Notes under the pieces: model-generated
The model's input: the letters and a program-made list of their open reading frames with translations, nothing else
What the model was told of the DNA's origin: nothing
Databases searched by the model: none
In this document: piece after piece, positions 22,848 to 34,355 of the stretch
How positions within the stretch are numbered: the first letter of the stretch is position 1
Layout: each line of letters begins with the position of its first letter
From: Hydnum rufescens UP504
Taxonomy: Eukaryota; Basidiomycota; Agaricomycetes; Cantharellales; Hydnaceae
Reading direction: 5' to 3'
NCBI GenBank assembly: GCA_014904985.1
Contig: MU129019.1
Location: forward strand, 91,693 to 155,692
Length of the DNA stretch: 64,000 nucleotides
Made by a program: the position numbers and the translations under genes

Positions 22848-22936
22848 CAGTGCATGACCATGGCCACATGACCACATACCCACTGATGCAGGTGTGTGGT
22901 CATAAGGTAAGTTTTGTCTCAGTACCTACAATAGCA

Positions 22937-22966
22937 CAAAAAGAGTAGCGCAAGCTACTCTTTTTG
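22937..22966. other. Perfect 13-bp hairpin with GCAA loop
   Basis: CAAAAAGAGTAGC, then GCAA, then GCTACTCTTTTTG. The stem is perfect and the loop is a GNRA tetraloop, so it would be very stable as RNA. The stem ends in a run of five A/T. No flanking gene is identifiable. Confidence 0.8.
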
Positions 22967-23274
22967 CACTGCTGTGAATCTTTATACTAACATAGCCTTT
23001 ATTATTCCAGATCAAAACCAAAACAAATGACAGGCTGCCCAATGAGTGGCCCCAGGAACCACACCTGCTGTGGCAGTATAGAAAAAGGGTTGGGAGCTCC
23101 AATGACTGTCAAATCAAAATCTGGTTCAGCCAGTGTGTAGATGGGAGACTGTGTTTCTGTTTATTCAAATGGGTTGGTTCGCTTCAATGGTTGATCACTC
23201 TCTGCAAGATATGTATGTGTTTATTGGGAATGGAATGTGATATGGACTAGCAATAGTCAATGATATATCATAGA

Positions 23275-23392
23275 TGCTTATAGGAAGGCTTATATGTCAT
23301 ATGGAATGCTTATAGAAAGGCTTATATGTGGAGGATGCTTATGGAAAGGCTTATATGTCTGGGATGCTTATAGAAAGGCTTATATGTGTTTG
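23275..23392. repeat. Four tandem copies of a roughly 30-bp unit
   Basis: Unit GATGCTTATAGAAAGGCTTA followed by TATGT and a short variable spacer. DNA from 22967 to 23274 and from 23393 to 24208 has no gene. Around 23815-24040 it is enriched in GATGTCAT motifs and duplicated AACAAAAGAGTAATAAAG. Confidence 0.75.
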
Positions 23393-24208
23393 TGTCGTGT
23401 TTGTTCATTTACTGATATTTGTGTCTCCTTGTTTACATCCTCCTGGTCAAAATGCAGATATCTGTGGCTATAGAATGGTCAGTGCTTGGTTAGTTTGGTT
23501 AGTATGCTTCAATCTTCTTTCCTGACTCGTATTTCATTATGCTTACTTTTCCTTGGATGTCCAGCAACTCTAACCTTAGGTTCTGCAACTATCCTTGGCT
23601 TCAGTATTTTGTGTAGATGGCTTCTAGTAGCTTGGTCTCAACAACCTTGAAGATGACTTAGCTCCAGATGGCTTTAGATAGACTGTTCTTTAGATTATAA
23701 GCAGAATGGTTGACAGTAGTAGACAGTGGTTGATTTCCAGAGTGAGGAGATGGGGGGTACAAGAAAATCTGCTAGCTTATATACCTATCTGAAGGTGGCT
23801 GTGCATGGAGCAAGAACAAAAGAGTAATAAAGCTATGAGATCATAGTGATGTCATGGGGGAGTCATAGTGGAGTAGAACAAAAGAGTAATAAAGAAATGA
23901 TGTCATAATGTGGTCATAGCTGAGTCATCCATAGAGTGTGATGTCATAGTGATGTCATTCATAAAGAGAACAAAAGGATTCATAAAGGAAATGATGTCAC
24001 TAGTTTGCTGAGCTTGTGGAGTAGTTGGAGCATGATGTCACTGACCATGTGGAGCATTCTGGAAGGCAAAATGAAGGGATATCTCCAGGTTCTGGAGATT
24101 AATTTGAGCATAGTCCAATGGTTAAGGTTTTTTGTTGCTGGTTGAGAATGGGGACAAGTGCATGGGATGGGATTTGATGCAGAAACAGCAGTTTGCATCC
24201 ATAATAGA

Positions 24209-24960
24209 CATTCTTGGTATCATTCAATGCGGATTTTTAACAGCTTTCTGGGTGTGGTGGTTCTGGGAAGATCGGATGTGAACTGACCAAGAAATTTGTT
24301 TTTTACTGATGGGTGTTGATTCTGATAGTAATATTGTTCTGTAGAGCTCAGTTTTGATCTGTTCTTCGTGTGCTTAGTACCATTGGATGTGGATTTTTTA
24401 TATCTTTCTAGGTGCAGTTGTTCTGAGAAGATTGAATGTGAACTAATGGAGATATTCGTTTTTTACTGGAAATCCTGGATTTTGATAGTAAAATTGGCCT
24501 GGAGAGTGCAGTTTTGGTCTGTTCAACTTGTGTTTGGTACTGTTTGAAAGGTGTGAATTGTAGCTTTCTAAGTGCTATATGGGTGTACCTCTCCAATCAA
24601 AACTGACAGAGTTATAGAATGAATTTGGTTTCTGTGCATAGCCATAATTAATTTCGTAATTGGTCATGTGATTGTCCAATGGCTGGAAGTGGTGTAATTT
24701 TGCATTTTCTGAAACTGGATGTTTTTATCTTCCACACCATTCAACTTGTGTTTGGTACCATTTGAAAGGTGTGAATCATAGCTTTCCAAGCATTATATGG
24801 GCATACCTCTCTGATCAAAACTGGTGGAGTAATCAAACAAATTCTGTTTTCATGCATAGCCATAATTAATTTTGTAATTGGTCACATGATCATTCCATAG
24901 GCTGGGATCAATGGATATTTGCATTTTCTGATACTGGACATTTTTATCTTCCACAGCAGG
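24209..24960. repeat. Four tandem related units (two of about 162 bp, two of about 219 bp)
   Basis: Units start near 24209, 24371, 24532 and 24751, each opening with a variant of CTTGGTACCATT and containing TAGCTTTCTAGGTG. The last two share GCATAGCCATAATTAATTT, TTGCATTTTCTGA and TTTTTATCTTCCACA. They belong to the same family as 20435-20712, which lies in the opposite orientation. Confidence 0.75.
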
Positions 24961-26621
24961 CTATGGGCTGGGTAGTCAACCAGTGGCAGCATTGGCACCC
25001 TTGTCAGCACCTGTCATTCCCTCACTCCCTGCATGAGTCCATGGAGTTGCCAATCCAGACTCCCCCTCCTCCTCCTCCACCCCCAGTCCCTAAATCCACA
25101 CTACCTGTCCCTATCCCTACTCCATCAGCATCATTACAGTCCTTTGACACTTTGGACACCTTTGGAGTACCCAGACATGCACTGCCTTGGAAGTATATTC
25201 ACTAAGGGGGATGCATATGGAAGTTGGAGCATAGCCATGTGGAGGTGTGCACAGGATTCATAACATGGCTGCATCAGCTTAGTGAGGCTTAGTGATGGTG
25301 GCTGGGGAGGCTGACTGATGGGCTGTGTCCATGATGGAGATATGTCATCTTGATGGGCTGTGGTGGCTGTGTGCAGGAAGTAGTACTTATAGCCCTTTGC
25401 AGTTGGGGGATCACCAGTTTCAATCTCTCAGGATTCCCACTGCGATAGGTGCGAGACTTGTGTGTCCCTTGTTGTGTAGTGTATACTCAGGATTCCCACT
25501 GTGATAGTGTGTGGTTAATTAATCTCTTTCCTCTTTCTGTTTGTGGCTTTGATGGCAGTGTCACCCAGACAATCAGAGCTCCCAACCCTTCTTCTATAAC
25601 ACAATCAAACAAAGGGCAACACACACACAAGACCACAGAGGAAACAAGGGGAGCCACACACCTGCTGCAGTAGTATGAAGACTGGCAGAGTTTGAAATGT
25701 GGTCTGTTTACCTGCCTGCCAAATTAGATCAAGATCCCAGTATTCATCAGCACTTTACATGTGCTGGTGACCACCTAGAGAGCTGATATCTTATCCATAG
25801 CTTCTCAGGAACATAGCCAGGAGCTGCAAGACAGTTTTTCCCCAAATATGGGCCCAGTTGCATGAGAATTGAAGCATGTAGAAGAGACACAGCAATTACA
25901 TGGTGGCAGCAATGAGGGTGATGACTAATAGTAATTAGATATTGCTGACATGGGAAGCCTCCAGTACCAAATGCATCAGAAACAAGTAGAAATGGGGTAT
26001 CTGAACACAATTCATTTCATGAAACAGCCTCAAGAAACAGCCCAGAAATGTTTCACAATTTTTATATTGAGAAATGTGTTTCATTAGAAACATTTCTCAG
26101 GCATCTGAACAGGCCCTTTACTGCATTTTCTTTCTTCACTAACATATTGTTTATTATCCTAGGTATTCTTTTGAGCCCACACCCTGCCCCAAGCCCCAAC
26201 CAAACCCCCTCTACCCTCCCCTGAAATCTGGACAAACCACCATCTGACACCCCCAAAATGAAAACACACAACCCCAGGTGAGGCAGGGGATTAGATATGT
26301 ATAATTCCTAACACTACAGTATATGACAATGGGTAAAACTCCTTATGGGCCTGAGGACAAGATTGGTGTGCTAGTGATTCATTCTGCTCATCATTGTGCG
26401 AGAATCATTACTTCTGGCCTGTATTTTGTGTGGTTTGTGAAGCAAATCAGGTGCATAGGACACACTGATTGACTGTCAGGCAGGACAGGCAATCTGGAGG
26501 TGGGCAGGCAGGCTTCACACCTCACAATCCTACAACTTGGCCAGTTGTAACATTCTCAGCTTGCAAGAAATCCAGAATCTTGTCATAAGGCAGACCTTCT
26601 GCATGCTCACTTGAGAACTTA
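24961..26621. other. CpG-poor non-coding DNA
   Basis: Open frames are short and without family features. A CCT/CTCC-rich run lies at 25060-25090. TG and CA dinucleotides are frequent and CG almost absent, consistent with long-term methylation and decay. No gene is supported. Confidence 0.6.
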
Positions 26622-26886
26622 CTGTCCTATTTCAACTGTAGGTTCAGTCATGGGTCACAGTGACCCATGAACTGAACCCCCCAGTCATGGTGTCACACAT
26701 CACAGACCCCAATGAACTACAAAAAGGCCCCCTGGACACAGTTGGTCACAGCCACAGATGCATTCTCTATAGAGATTAAACTGAACTGGTGGCTGGTCAT
26801 GGGTCACAGGGCAGTTTGAACTGGCAAACTACCAATGGAGGGGTGTCACACAAATTTCAAGTGAACCTATGGTCAAAATAGGACAG
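26622..26886. mobile_element. 265-bp MITE with TA target duplication, Tc1/mariner-like
   Basis: Terminal inverted repeats run from CTGTCCTATTTCAACTGTAG on the left and, inverted, from CTGTCCTATTTTGACCATAG on the right. They match at 23 of 27 positions when the flanking TA is included. TA flanks both ends (26620-26621 and 26887-26888). Next to the left terminus lies a strong internal inverted repeat (26641-26678, GGTTCAGTCATGGGTCAC and its complement with one bulge). There is no coding capacity, so it is non-autonomous. Family assignment rests on TA duplication and size only. Confidence 0.75.
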
Positions 26887-26888
26887 TA

Positions 26889-27788
26889 TAGTCCATACCA
26901 ACTGTGCTTATCGGACATCATTCAGATGGGCACATGGCACAATGTGCCATTTAATCTATTGGTGCAAGAGGAGAGAAGATTTGGGCAGAGGTGAATTCTG
27001 AGCACCCATTTGCAGAAATAGGGGAAATGTGAGGATCCGGAGCTGCACTATGAGCTTCAGTACTTCACAGATATACTACTACATCCATATGGACCATAAC
27101 TCCATATATGGGGTGGGTGAGGTGGGTGAATGGAAGCAGGACGCGGCATGGGGGCAATTGTCGGGACTTGCGCTGGAGGGTCCGAGTCTCCGAGAAGTCC
27201 AGCAGCAACATCAGCCGGCAGTTTCCGAACAGCTCTTACGCTCCACTCATACTCTAGCCACTGTTTTTAGGCGTCGTGCCTTTGGCCTGAAACTAAGAAC
27301 TCCTTACCAGCATACACTACTGTATTTAGCACTCAAGGCAAAAAAAAATTTTTTGTAGTGTAATGGTAGATGGCAGCACAGAGAGCATGGTTCAATTCCT
27401 GCCTGGATCAAGTTGAGGGTTCAAATCCTTGACTACACGCAAAGACATTCTACTTGGTCAACAATTCTCATGGTCACTACTATGGCAGGCTTCAGCACAT
27501 GGAGCATGGTGCCTGACATGAATTAGCAGACTTCATGAGTATTAATGTTCATAGTGTATGAACCTGACTACCCCAAGTCACTGATTGACATGTCAAATGC
27601 AACAGATATTTCTATCCCACGGCCCGACTTGTAGAACTTGTTCCCAGTGTAGATGAGTGGATTGTGAAGACATAATGCAGGGGATGCTTGAGTACAAATG
27701 TGCAGGACGAGGCAAAGGATGAGTGAACAATAATCCGAAGAGAAAATGGAGAAAGGAGAAAAATAAGAACGGATGGTGCTCGGGTCGA
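26889..27788. other. Transition zone, no gene
   Basis: CG dinucleotides reappear from about 27030. A short frame with a C-terminal RRRAFGLKLRT near 27270 is not convincing. A tRNA-like scrap around 27354-27437 has two B-box-like motifs but does not fold as a tRNA. No gene is supported. Confidence 0.5.
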
Positions 27789-29089
<1,301 letters not shown>

Positions 29090-29637
29090 GCCTATCTGCA
29101 TAACCCGTTGCATGTTGCGCTGATGAAGAATGCAAAGTCAAGGTGTGGGATGACACCCGGCTCGGCACCCTCCGAAAGCTTCACTCGTTGCTCTCGAATA
29201 GTCTCCCATAGTCTCTAAAGAATTGGGCAGTGTGCAGCTATCAGATTTTTTGACTGTTCATATTCCCAGTTGTCCTGGCCTCATTCAGTTTCTCCCAGCA
29301 GGTGCCGGGGCACAGGTGACTTGTATAGCTATTTTCTCGAAATGTCCATGGGACCCTATTGTAGTTTTGTAAATTTCCGTGTGCAAGTTCAAAGTATTTG
29401 TTGAAAGAAAACGTGGAAGCCCGATGGATAACTATTGTCATGTAACGGAGGGCAGAATATATCATTTGGGATGGAGAGTAGGGAGTTTGGACGAAATGCG
29501 TGAATGCGAGTTCCACGTATGCACGGAGGAGGGGGTAAATTGGACAATCTACTATGAGGAAATTCTATCAATTTAAATAGGGAATTCGGACGGGTGTATA
29601 TCCAAGCCCGGCACTCAGTAACACATGAAGAGCCTCG

Positions 29638-30324
29638 TTATGAAGTCTAGATGAACATATGGGAATGAGCCTTTGGAAAGGGGGAGAAACGAGAAGTATG
29701 AACGTACCGCCTCTTTAAGATGCGCAATGAGGTCGTTGCGGTCTTTATCCTTCTTCAGCCCAGCAAAAGCCATTTTGGTACCCGGAATATACTATGGAGA
29801 CACTGAGATCAGGGCAACTGCGTCTGGTGTGGCCAGGAACATAAAGATCATTACCTTCTTTGGGTTCTCTGCAAAATGGTAAGGCGGAAGGGATCAGCAT
29901 ATATCAGAGGTAGAGTCGCCGGACAACAAACCCAAGTAGTCGAACAAAGTATCCTCAGACCTGAGAACAAAACCCCATGTCGGCCCCAGCACTACAGAGA
30001 AAAACAGGTGTAACCAACCATGTAACACCCTTGTCAATGTTCGCCTGTGTGTATGAGAAGCCCTCTACTTGGCCGGTCTACTTAGGACAGATATTACAGT
30101 ACTCGGCTCGGGTCCTCTGATATAAGGGGCTCACCTTGCGGCCAAAGAGACCATGTAAGTTAGGTCCGACCTTATTAGGCTCCTTCGCACCGAGGGTGTG
30201 ACATTGTGCGCAACGGGTCTTGAAGAGGGAAGCACCCTTCTTGGCGTCACCTCACATAAAGGCAAATCCAGCTTAGACAACACCACAGACACCCATAAGT
30301 AGGCCTACCAGAAGAATAGGGCAT
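29638..30324 (-). CDS. cyc1: Cytochrome c
   Basis: Carries electrons from complex III to complex IV in the mitochondrial intermembrane space. Seven exons: 30324-30309, 30250-30135, 30077-30019, 29960-29932, 29868-29855, 29791-29708, 29646-29638, giving 108 aa, the normal size. The haem site is CAQCH, followed by [55 protein letters not shown] with the axial Met, and the end HLKEATS. Every junction restores phase with GT-AG. The last exon has 9 bases and the fifth 14. Its 3' end lies 549 bases upstream of the E2 start on the same strand. That gap shows no further gene. Confidence 0.97.
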
Positions 30325-30524
30325 CCTGTGGCTATTTGCGCTGTGAGGAAATGAAGAAAATAAAGGTATGGATGGGAAGAAAAATTTGGGAAGCTATTCC
30401 CGGAAAATGCCGGTGTTGCCATGTGTTTGTTTTACTCCTTGGCCTTACATAAATCTTCTCTGGTCTCGATCTCCGATTCAGAATCTGGTTTTGCATAACG
30501 GCTGATGTACACTACAGTACTCAT

Positions 30525-31941
30525 TTAAGGGTTCCTGGTTTCAGGGTGAATAAGGGTGTCCCGAGTGTCGTCCCTCGAAGATTTGAGAAAAGGCACAAGC
30601 ATCGTGCCTCCGGAACCTCTTAGGAAACCTTCGCGGACCCTGCCGGATGATTTCCGAGCCTGGGAGACAATGTACAATGTCGCAATCCGAATGTGGCCAT
30701 CTCGGAACCGCGCAAGGGCCTTGAGCGCCAGATCATAGGCTTGGCATAGGTCTTCATTGTCGAGATTCGCCTGCACCAGGCTGCGGACTGGCCGCTCGAT
30801 CGTTCCGAGATACGAAAGAAATGCGCGGTGGTGTCGGGGCATATACTGTTTCTGCCGTTGTAGGAAGGTCGAATCGGAGGAGTTGGATGCAGAAGGGGTC
30901 CTGGAGTTCTGATGCTCCACTCCGAGGAAGATGTCGAGGGCGTGAACGAGTGAGCTCTGACCGGCGGAAGGACCAGAGAGCGACGAGTAGGGCTTGGATT
31001 CTTCTTCGGCCACGCCTTCGAAGACCCAACCTGAGCGATGAGCATTACCCCCGTTAAACCAAGGACGAATGCGTTCATAAAATGTGCTGGGGTCACAGCC
31101 ATCTCGCGTAGCCATGAGGAGCCGGGTAATATCATCGATAACGCTGGCAAGTCGCGCAAGATATTTAGTGATCCGCTGGATAGCAATCCCGTCGCTGAGA
31201 AAGGTCTCATCGAGTGTAGATCGCATTAATGCGAGGGCCTCCACACCACGAAGCTCAATTCGTGCGGAGGTCATATAAAAATGATTTTCGTCCTGGGTTC
31301 CGGTGAAGCTGGTGGTAGTCCGAATATTAGAGGGGCTGTATGGAAGCGACGGGTCCACTTTGCTCCAATTCCATAATACGGTATCCGGGTAGGTAAGAAC
31401 TGGTGGCACACCAAGTTCTTTGGATACTTTGAGCAGAGGAATGGAAACGGAGGGCGGCACCCGGATGGGGGAAGGTGCCTCGTGATGAACAGAGTGAACG
31501 TAGGAATGTAAGGTGTAAGCAAGAACGAGGTGAGCTCTTCGGAGCTGTCTCTCGTCGTGAAAGAGGGGCTCGGGGGAAACGCATGGCATCTACATTTCTC
31601 ATTTCGTCAGGGTTACCAGTATTATGTATAGCGTTGCACAGCGGGAAAAGGCATACCGCCCTAACAGCAGCTCTCCATGCTTTAGTGAAGGCTTTATCCT
31701 CGTCTGTGAAATCCACATCCTGGACAAGCTTGATGACGCCGAGAACGCGATCAAGCATGCATTCCCAAACCTCAAATTCCTTGGGCAGACGTTGCAGCGG
31801 TTCGGCAGGAGGCATGAAGCCAGTTCTGACATCAATATCATAATCGGAAGCCGCAACGGTGGAAACATCGAAGGGGGGACATGGGCCAGCATTGGGAGTG
31901 CGGCGAGCAAGATTAAGAAAGTGGGTTGGGGGGGCTGCCAT
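30525..31941 (-). CDS. Indoleamine 2,3-dioxygenase
   Basis: Haem enzyme that opens the indole ring of tryptophan to N-formylkynurenine, the first step of the kynurenine route to NAD. Two exons, 31941-31657 and 31589-30525, 449 aa, as usual for fungal IDO. Signature segments in order: VSKELGVPPVLTYPDTVLWN, FYERIRPWFNGG, GPSAGQSSLVHALDIFLG, YMPRHHRAFLSYLG, the proximal haem ligand His in RFRDGHIRIATLYI, and near the C-terminus GSGGTMLVPFLKSSRDDTRD. The N-terminal small domain (about residues 1-110) is as expected. It is transcribed away from the transporter gene across a 2.4-kb divergent gap. Confidence 0.96.
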
Positions 31942-34355
31942 GAGGGTTAGATGTGAAAGAATAATTTAGAATGTTGTATAAGCTCAGATATAAATCTCGG
32001 GTGTGAGCATCAGAGTGTCCGGACAGCCAGTACACAGCCCCAGGCAAGTGTGCGGCCGAGTCACAAAAATTACGACATTGATTTCATCCACATATACCTA
32101 ATAGGCTCCCCTATTTAAAAGCCATCTCTAAAGCGGGACCGTCGAATGCCACCTCATCTCGCATGGACTAGCACAGCAACTCTTGATTGCGACGGACACC
32201 GACGGCTTCTGCGGTGTACTTAACACCTCATATCCCTCTCCAAGAATCTTGTAGACTTTTCCTTGTGCCTATGTCTGAGGGTTCAGGTTACTTTGAATCA
32301 CGACCGAGCCGTTGACACTGCCTTGCGATCATCAGGCGATAGAGCTCAAAATGAACCCAAAAACACCGTTTTAGAAGCGAACTGAATTTGTTTTGAGTAG
32401 TTTTTTTGACATTTGTTTTTGCTATCACATCCGGCTTCTGGCGGATCAAAGACTTTGGGGCCTCCGAACACAACTGAGAACTCATTCTCTGATTTTTGCT
32501 GGGTCATAGGACATATAATGAGACTCCCTGAAAACAATGATGGACATTCACCTTATAACACACCTTGCTCACTGACCACCTGAGTGGTCTCCCGAAAATC
32601 TTCGAACGCATGCCACCCATCCTGTATCCACTACTTTGTGATTGCCTATGGTTTTGAGCATTTCAGCCATATCTGCCCACACATCATGGCAGCAATGTGA
32701 AGGTGAATATTCCGTGCATTCGTCCCTTTCTCAAGTAGTGCACCTCCAAGCCCCATATACCCAGTATTCCCAATTATACCTCTGACATCTATATCAATCT
32801 GACAAGAGACGTGCTGTCAATGGGGGACGTTTCTGAATTTCCCAATGGCCTGGAACATCCCTAGTACGGTTGACAGCTACGCTAACGGGTTTCTCTCTTA
32901 TTGTACGTTGGTCACAAAATCTTCTATTTAGGAATTGTTCAGACCAGCCTATTATAGGGACATCGAAGTCACGGAAGGACTAGTTTTGATCCGCATGGTA
33001 GCCAGGCGGTCAAAGTGCAGTAGCCGCCCCATGTGGTCCTGTCCCGTCCTGTCCTTGGTGCCTCGAAATCTTTCCGTTGGGATCACCTTTGTGGAAATTC
33101 CAGGTCCCGACCCCCCTCACGTAATGATCCAAGGTAACCTCGGCGAAAGCGATTGGTCATTTTCATAGTACTGTACTAGAATGGGCGCGACGCTTCTCAT
33201 TCCCGTAATCCAAAACAAGGACCCAAGCTAATGTACAAGAACGACTTGAACAGGCTGAAACACCTGGTCTAAAGCGGGCCGACCACGTGTGTGCCTGGCG
33301 CGTGTGCGTAGAAAAATGTCAGGGTGCCGACCCACGGAACACGTGATGATGTCTTCCCACAGCCTTGGTGGAGAATAGCCTTCGTTAGTCTCCAGGCTAC
33401 ACGCTGCACACTGCTTAAGCGCTCACTTGAACCCCTATGGTGGCTGTTGCCTATTCATTTCTCACACCGGACTCCGAACTGCCTAAGGCCCACGTACGGT
33501 CAATGACCGTCAATCACATCAGAAACCTCATGCATCCACTTAATATCCTCCACCGCCGCCGTGGGATTAACGACAACTTTCGGCAAAGCGTGCCTCCATG
33601 ACCAACTCCACGTCACTCCAAGCCCGGTATACCGCGGGGCATGTGAGCAATGCGGCATTCAGCATATACCTAATGTGTGAAACTCTCAAGCTTTCCTCCT
33701 TGTATTCAGTCCATTAATTTTGTGCGAAGGTGTACAGGCAGGATGGTGATGACAATCTCGTTAGAGAGCTGCCCTAGGTTGTATCATTTCCAGTCAGCCC
33801 CGTAAGGGCGCTGTCAGTAGTCGTATCATATCCTCAACGAGCTCGGGAGTGTTCCTCAAGGACCAAGCATGAGGGTGATCGATGGGGGAACGTGCGTCCA
33901 CCTTAATTCCGTGTCCAATCACCCACCAGCAGCGCACTTGGAAAGTCCGCAAGAAAAGCGAAGCTGGGGGTTATTGCTAATAAGACTATTCAATACACTG
34001 GGCCTTATGGGCCACATGGTTATATATTTTCCCGTATCAGCTGTTGATTCCACTTCCCATTGACAAAGTGATCCCCCTGATTACCTCTACACACGTTGGT
34101 GGGCATTTAATTTTGACCATCCGAACACTCTCTGTAGTCTTGTAGTCCGTTGGGAGGAGGCCGTGGGGCGATTTGTTTGAGGTGTTTGGAGACGGGCAAC
34201 GCGAAGGGACGGAACGTGTCAAATGGAAAGGGGAGTTGCCGCTTGCGGAGATTGTTTCCCCACCTTTGCCGATCATCGCCACACATTCAATTATTATACT
34301 TTATCTGCAGCAATGATGGACCCGACCTTCTTCGTCCCCCGTATCCCCCATCAGC
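31942..34355. promoter_or_regulatory. Divergent intergenic region between IDO and the Git1-like transporter
   Basis: No gene is seen in 2.4 kb; the open frames here are short and lack family features. Two CACGTG E-boxes lie at 33284-33289 and 33340-33345, about 1 kb upstream of the transporter. In yeasts, Pho4-type factors bind this core at phosphate-responsive genes including GIT1; a role here is inference. Confidence 0.4.

Noticed and set aside
22639..22948. Gln/Thr/Ala-rich or Cys-rich frames over the CAG repeat
   Set aside because: Products of the triplet repeat read in different frames; no flanking coding sequence.
27354..27437. tRNA-like segment with two B-box-like motifs (GGTTCAATTCC and GGGTTCAAATCC)
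   Set aside because: The spacing from the A-box-like part to either B box does not fit a tRNA, the D and T stems do not pair properly, and only six of seven acceptor pairs form. At best it is a decayed tRNA-derived scrap.
30821..31843. Plus-strand frames across the IDO gene
   Set aside because: Shadows of a 354-codon minus-strand exon with full IDO signatures.
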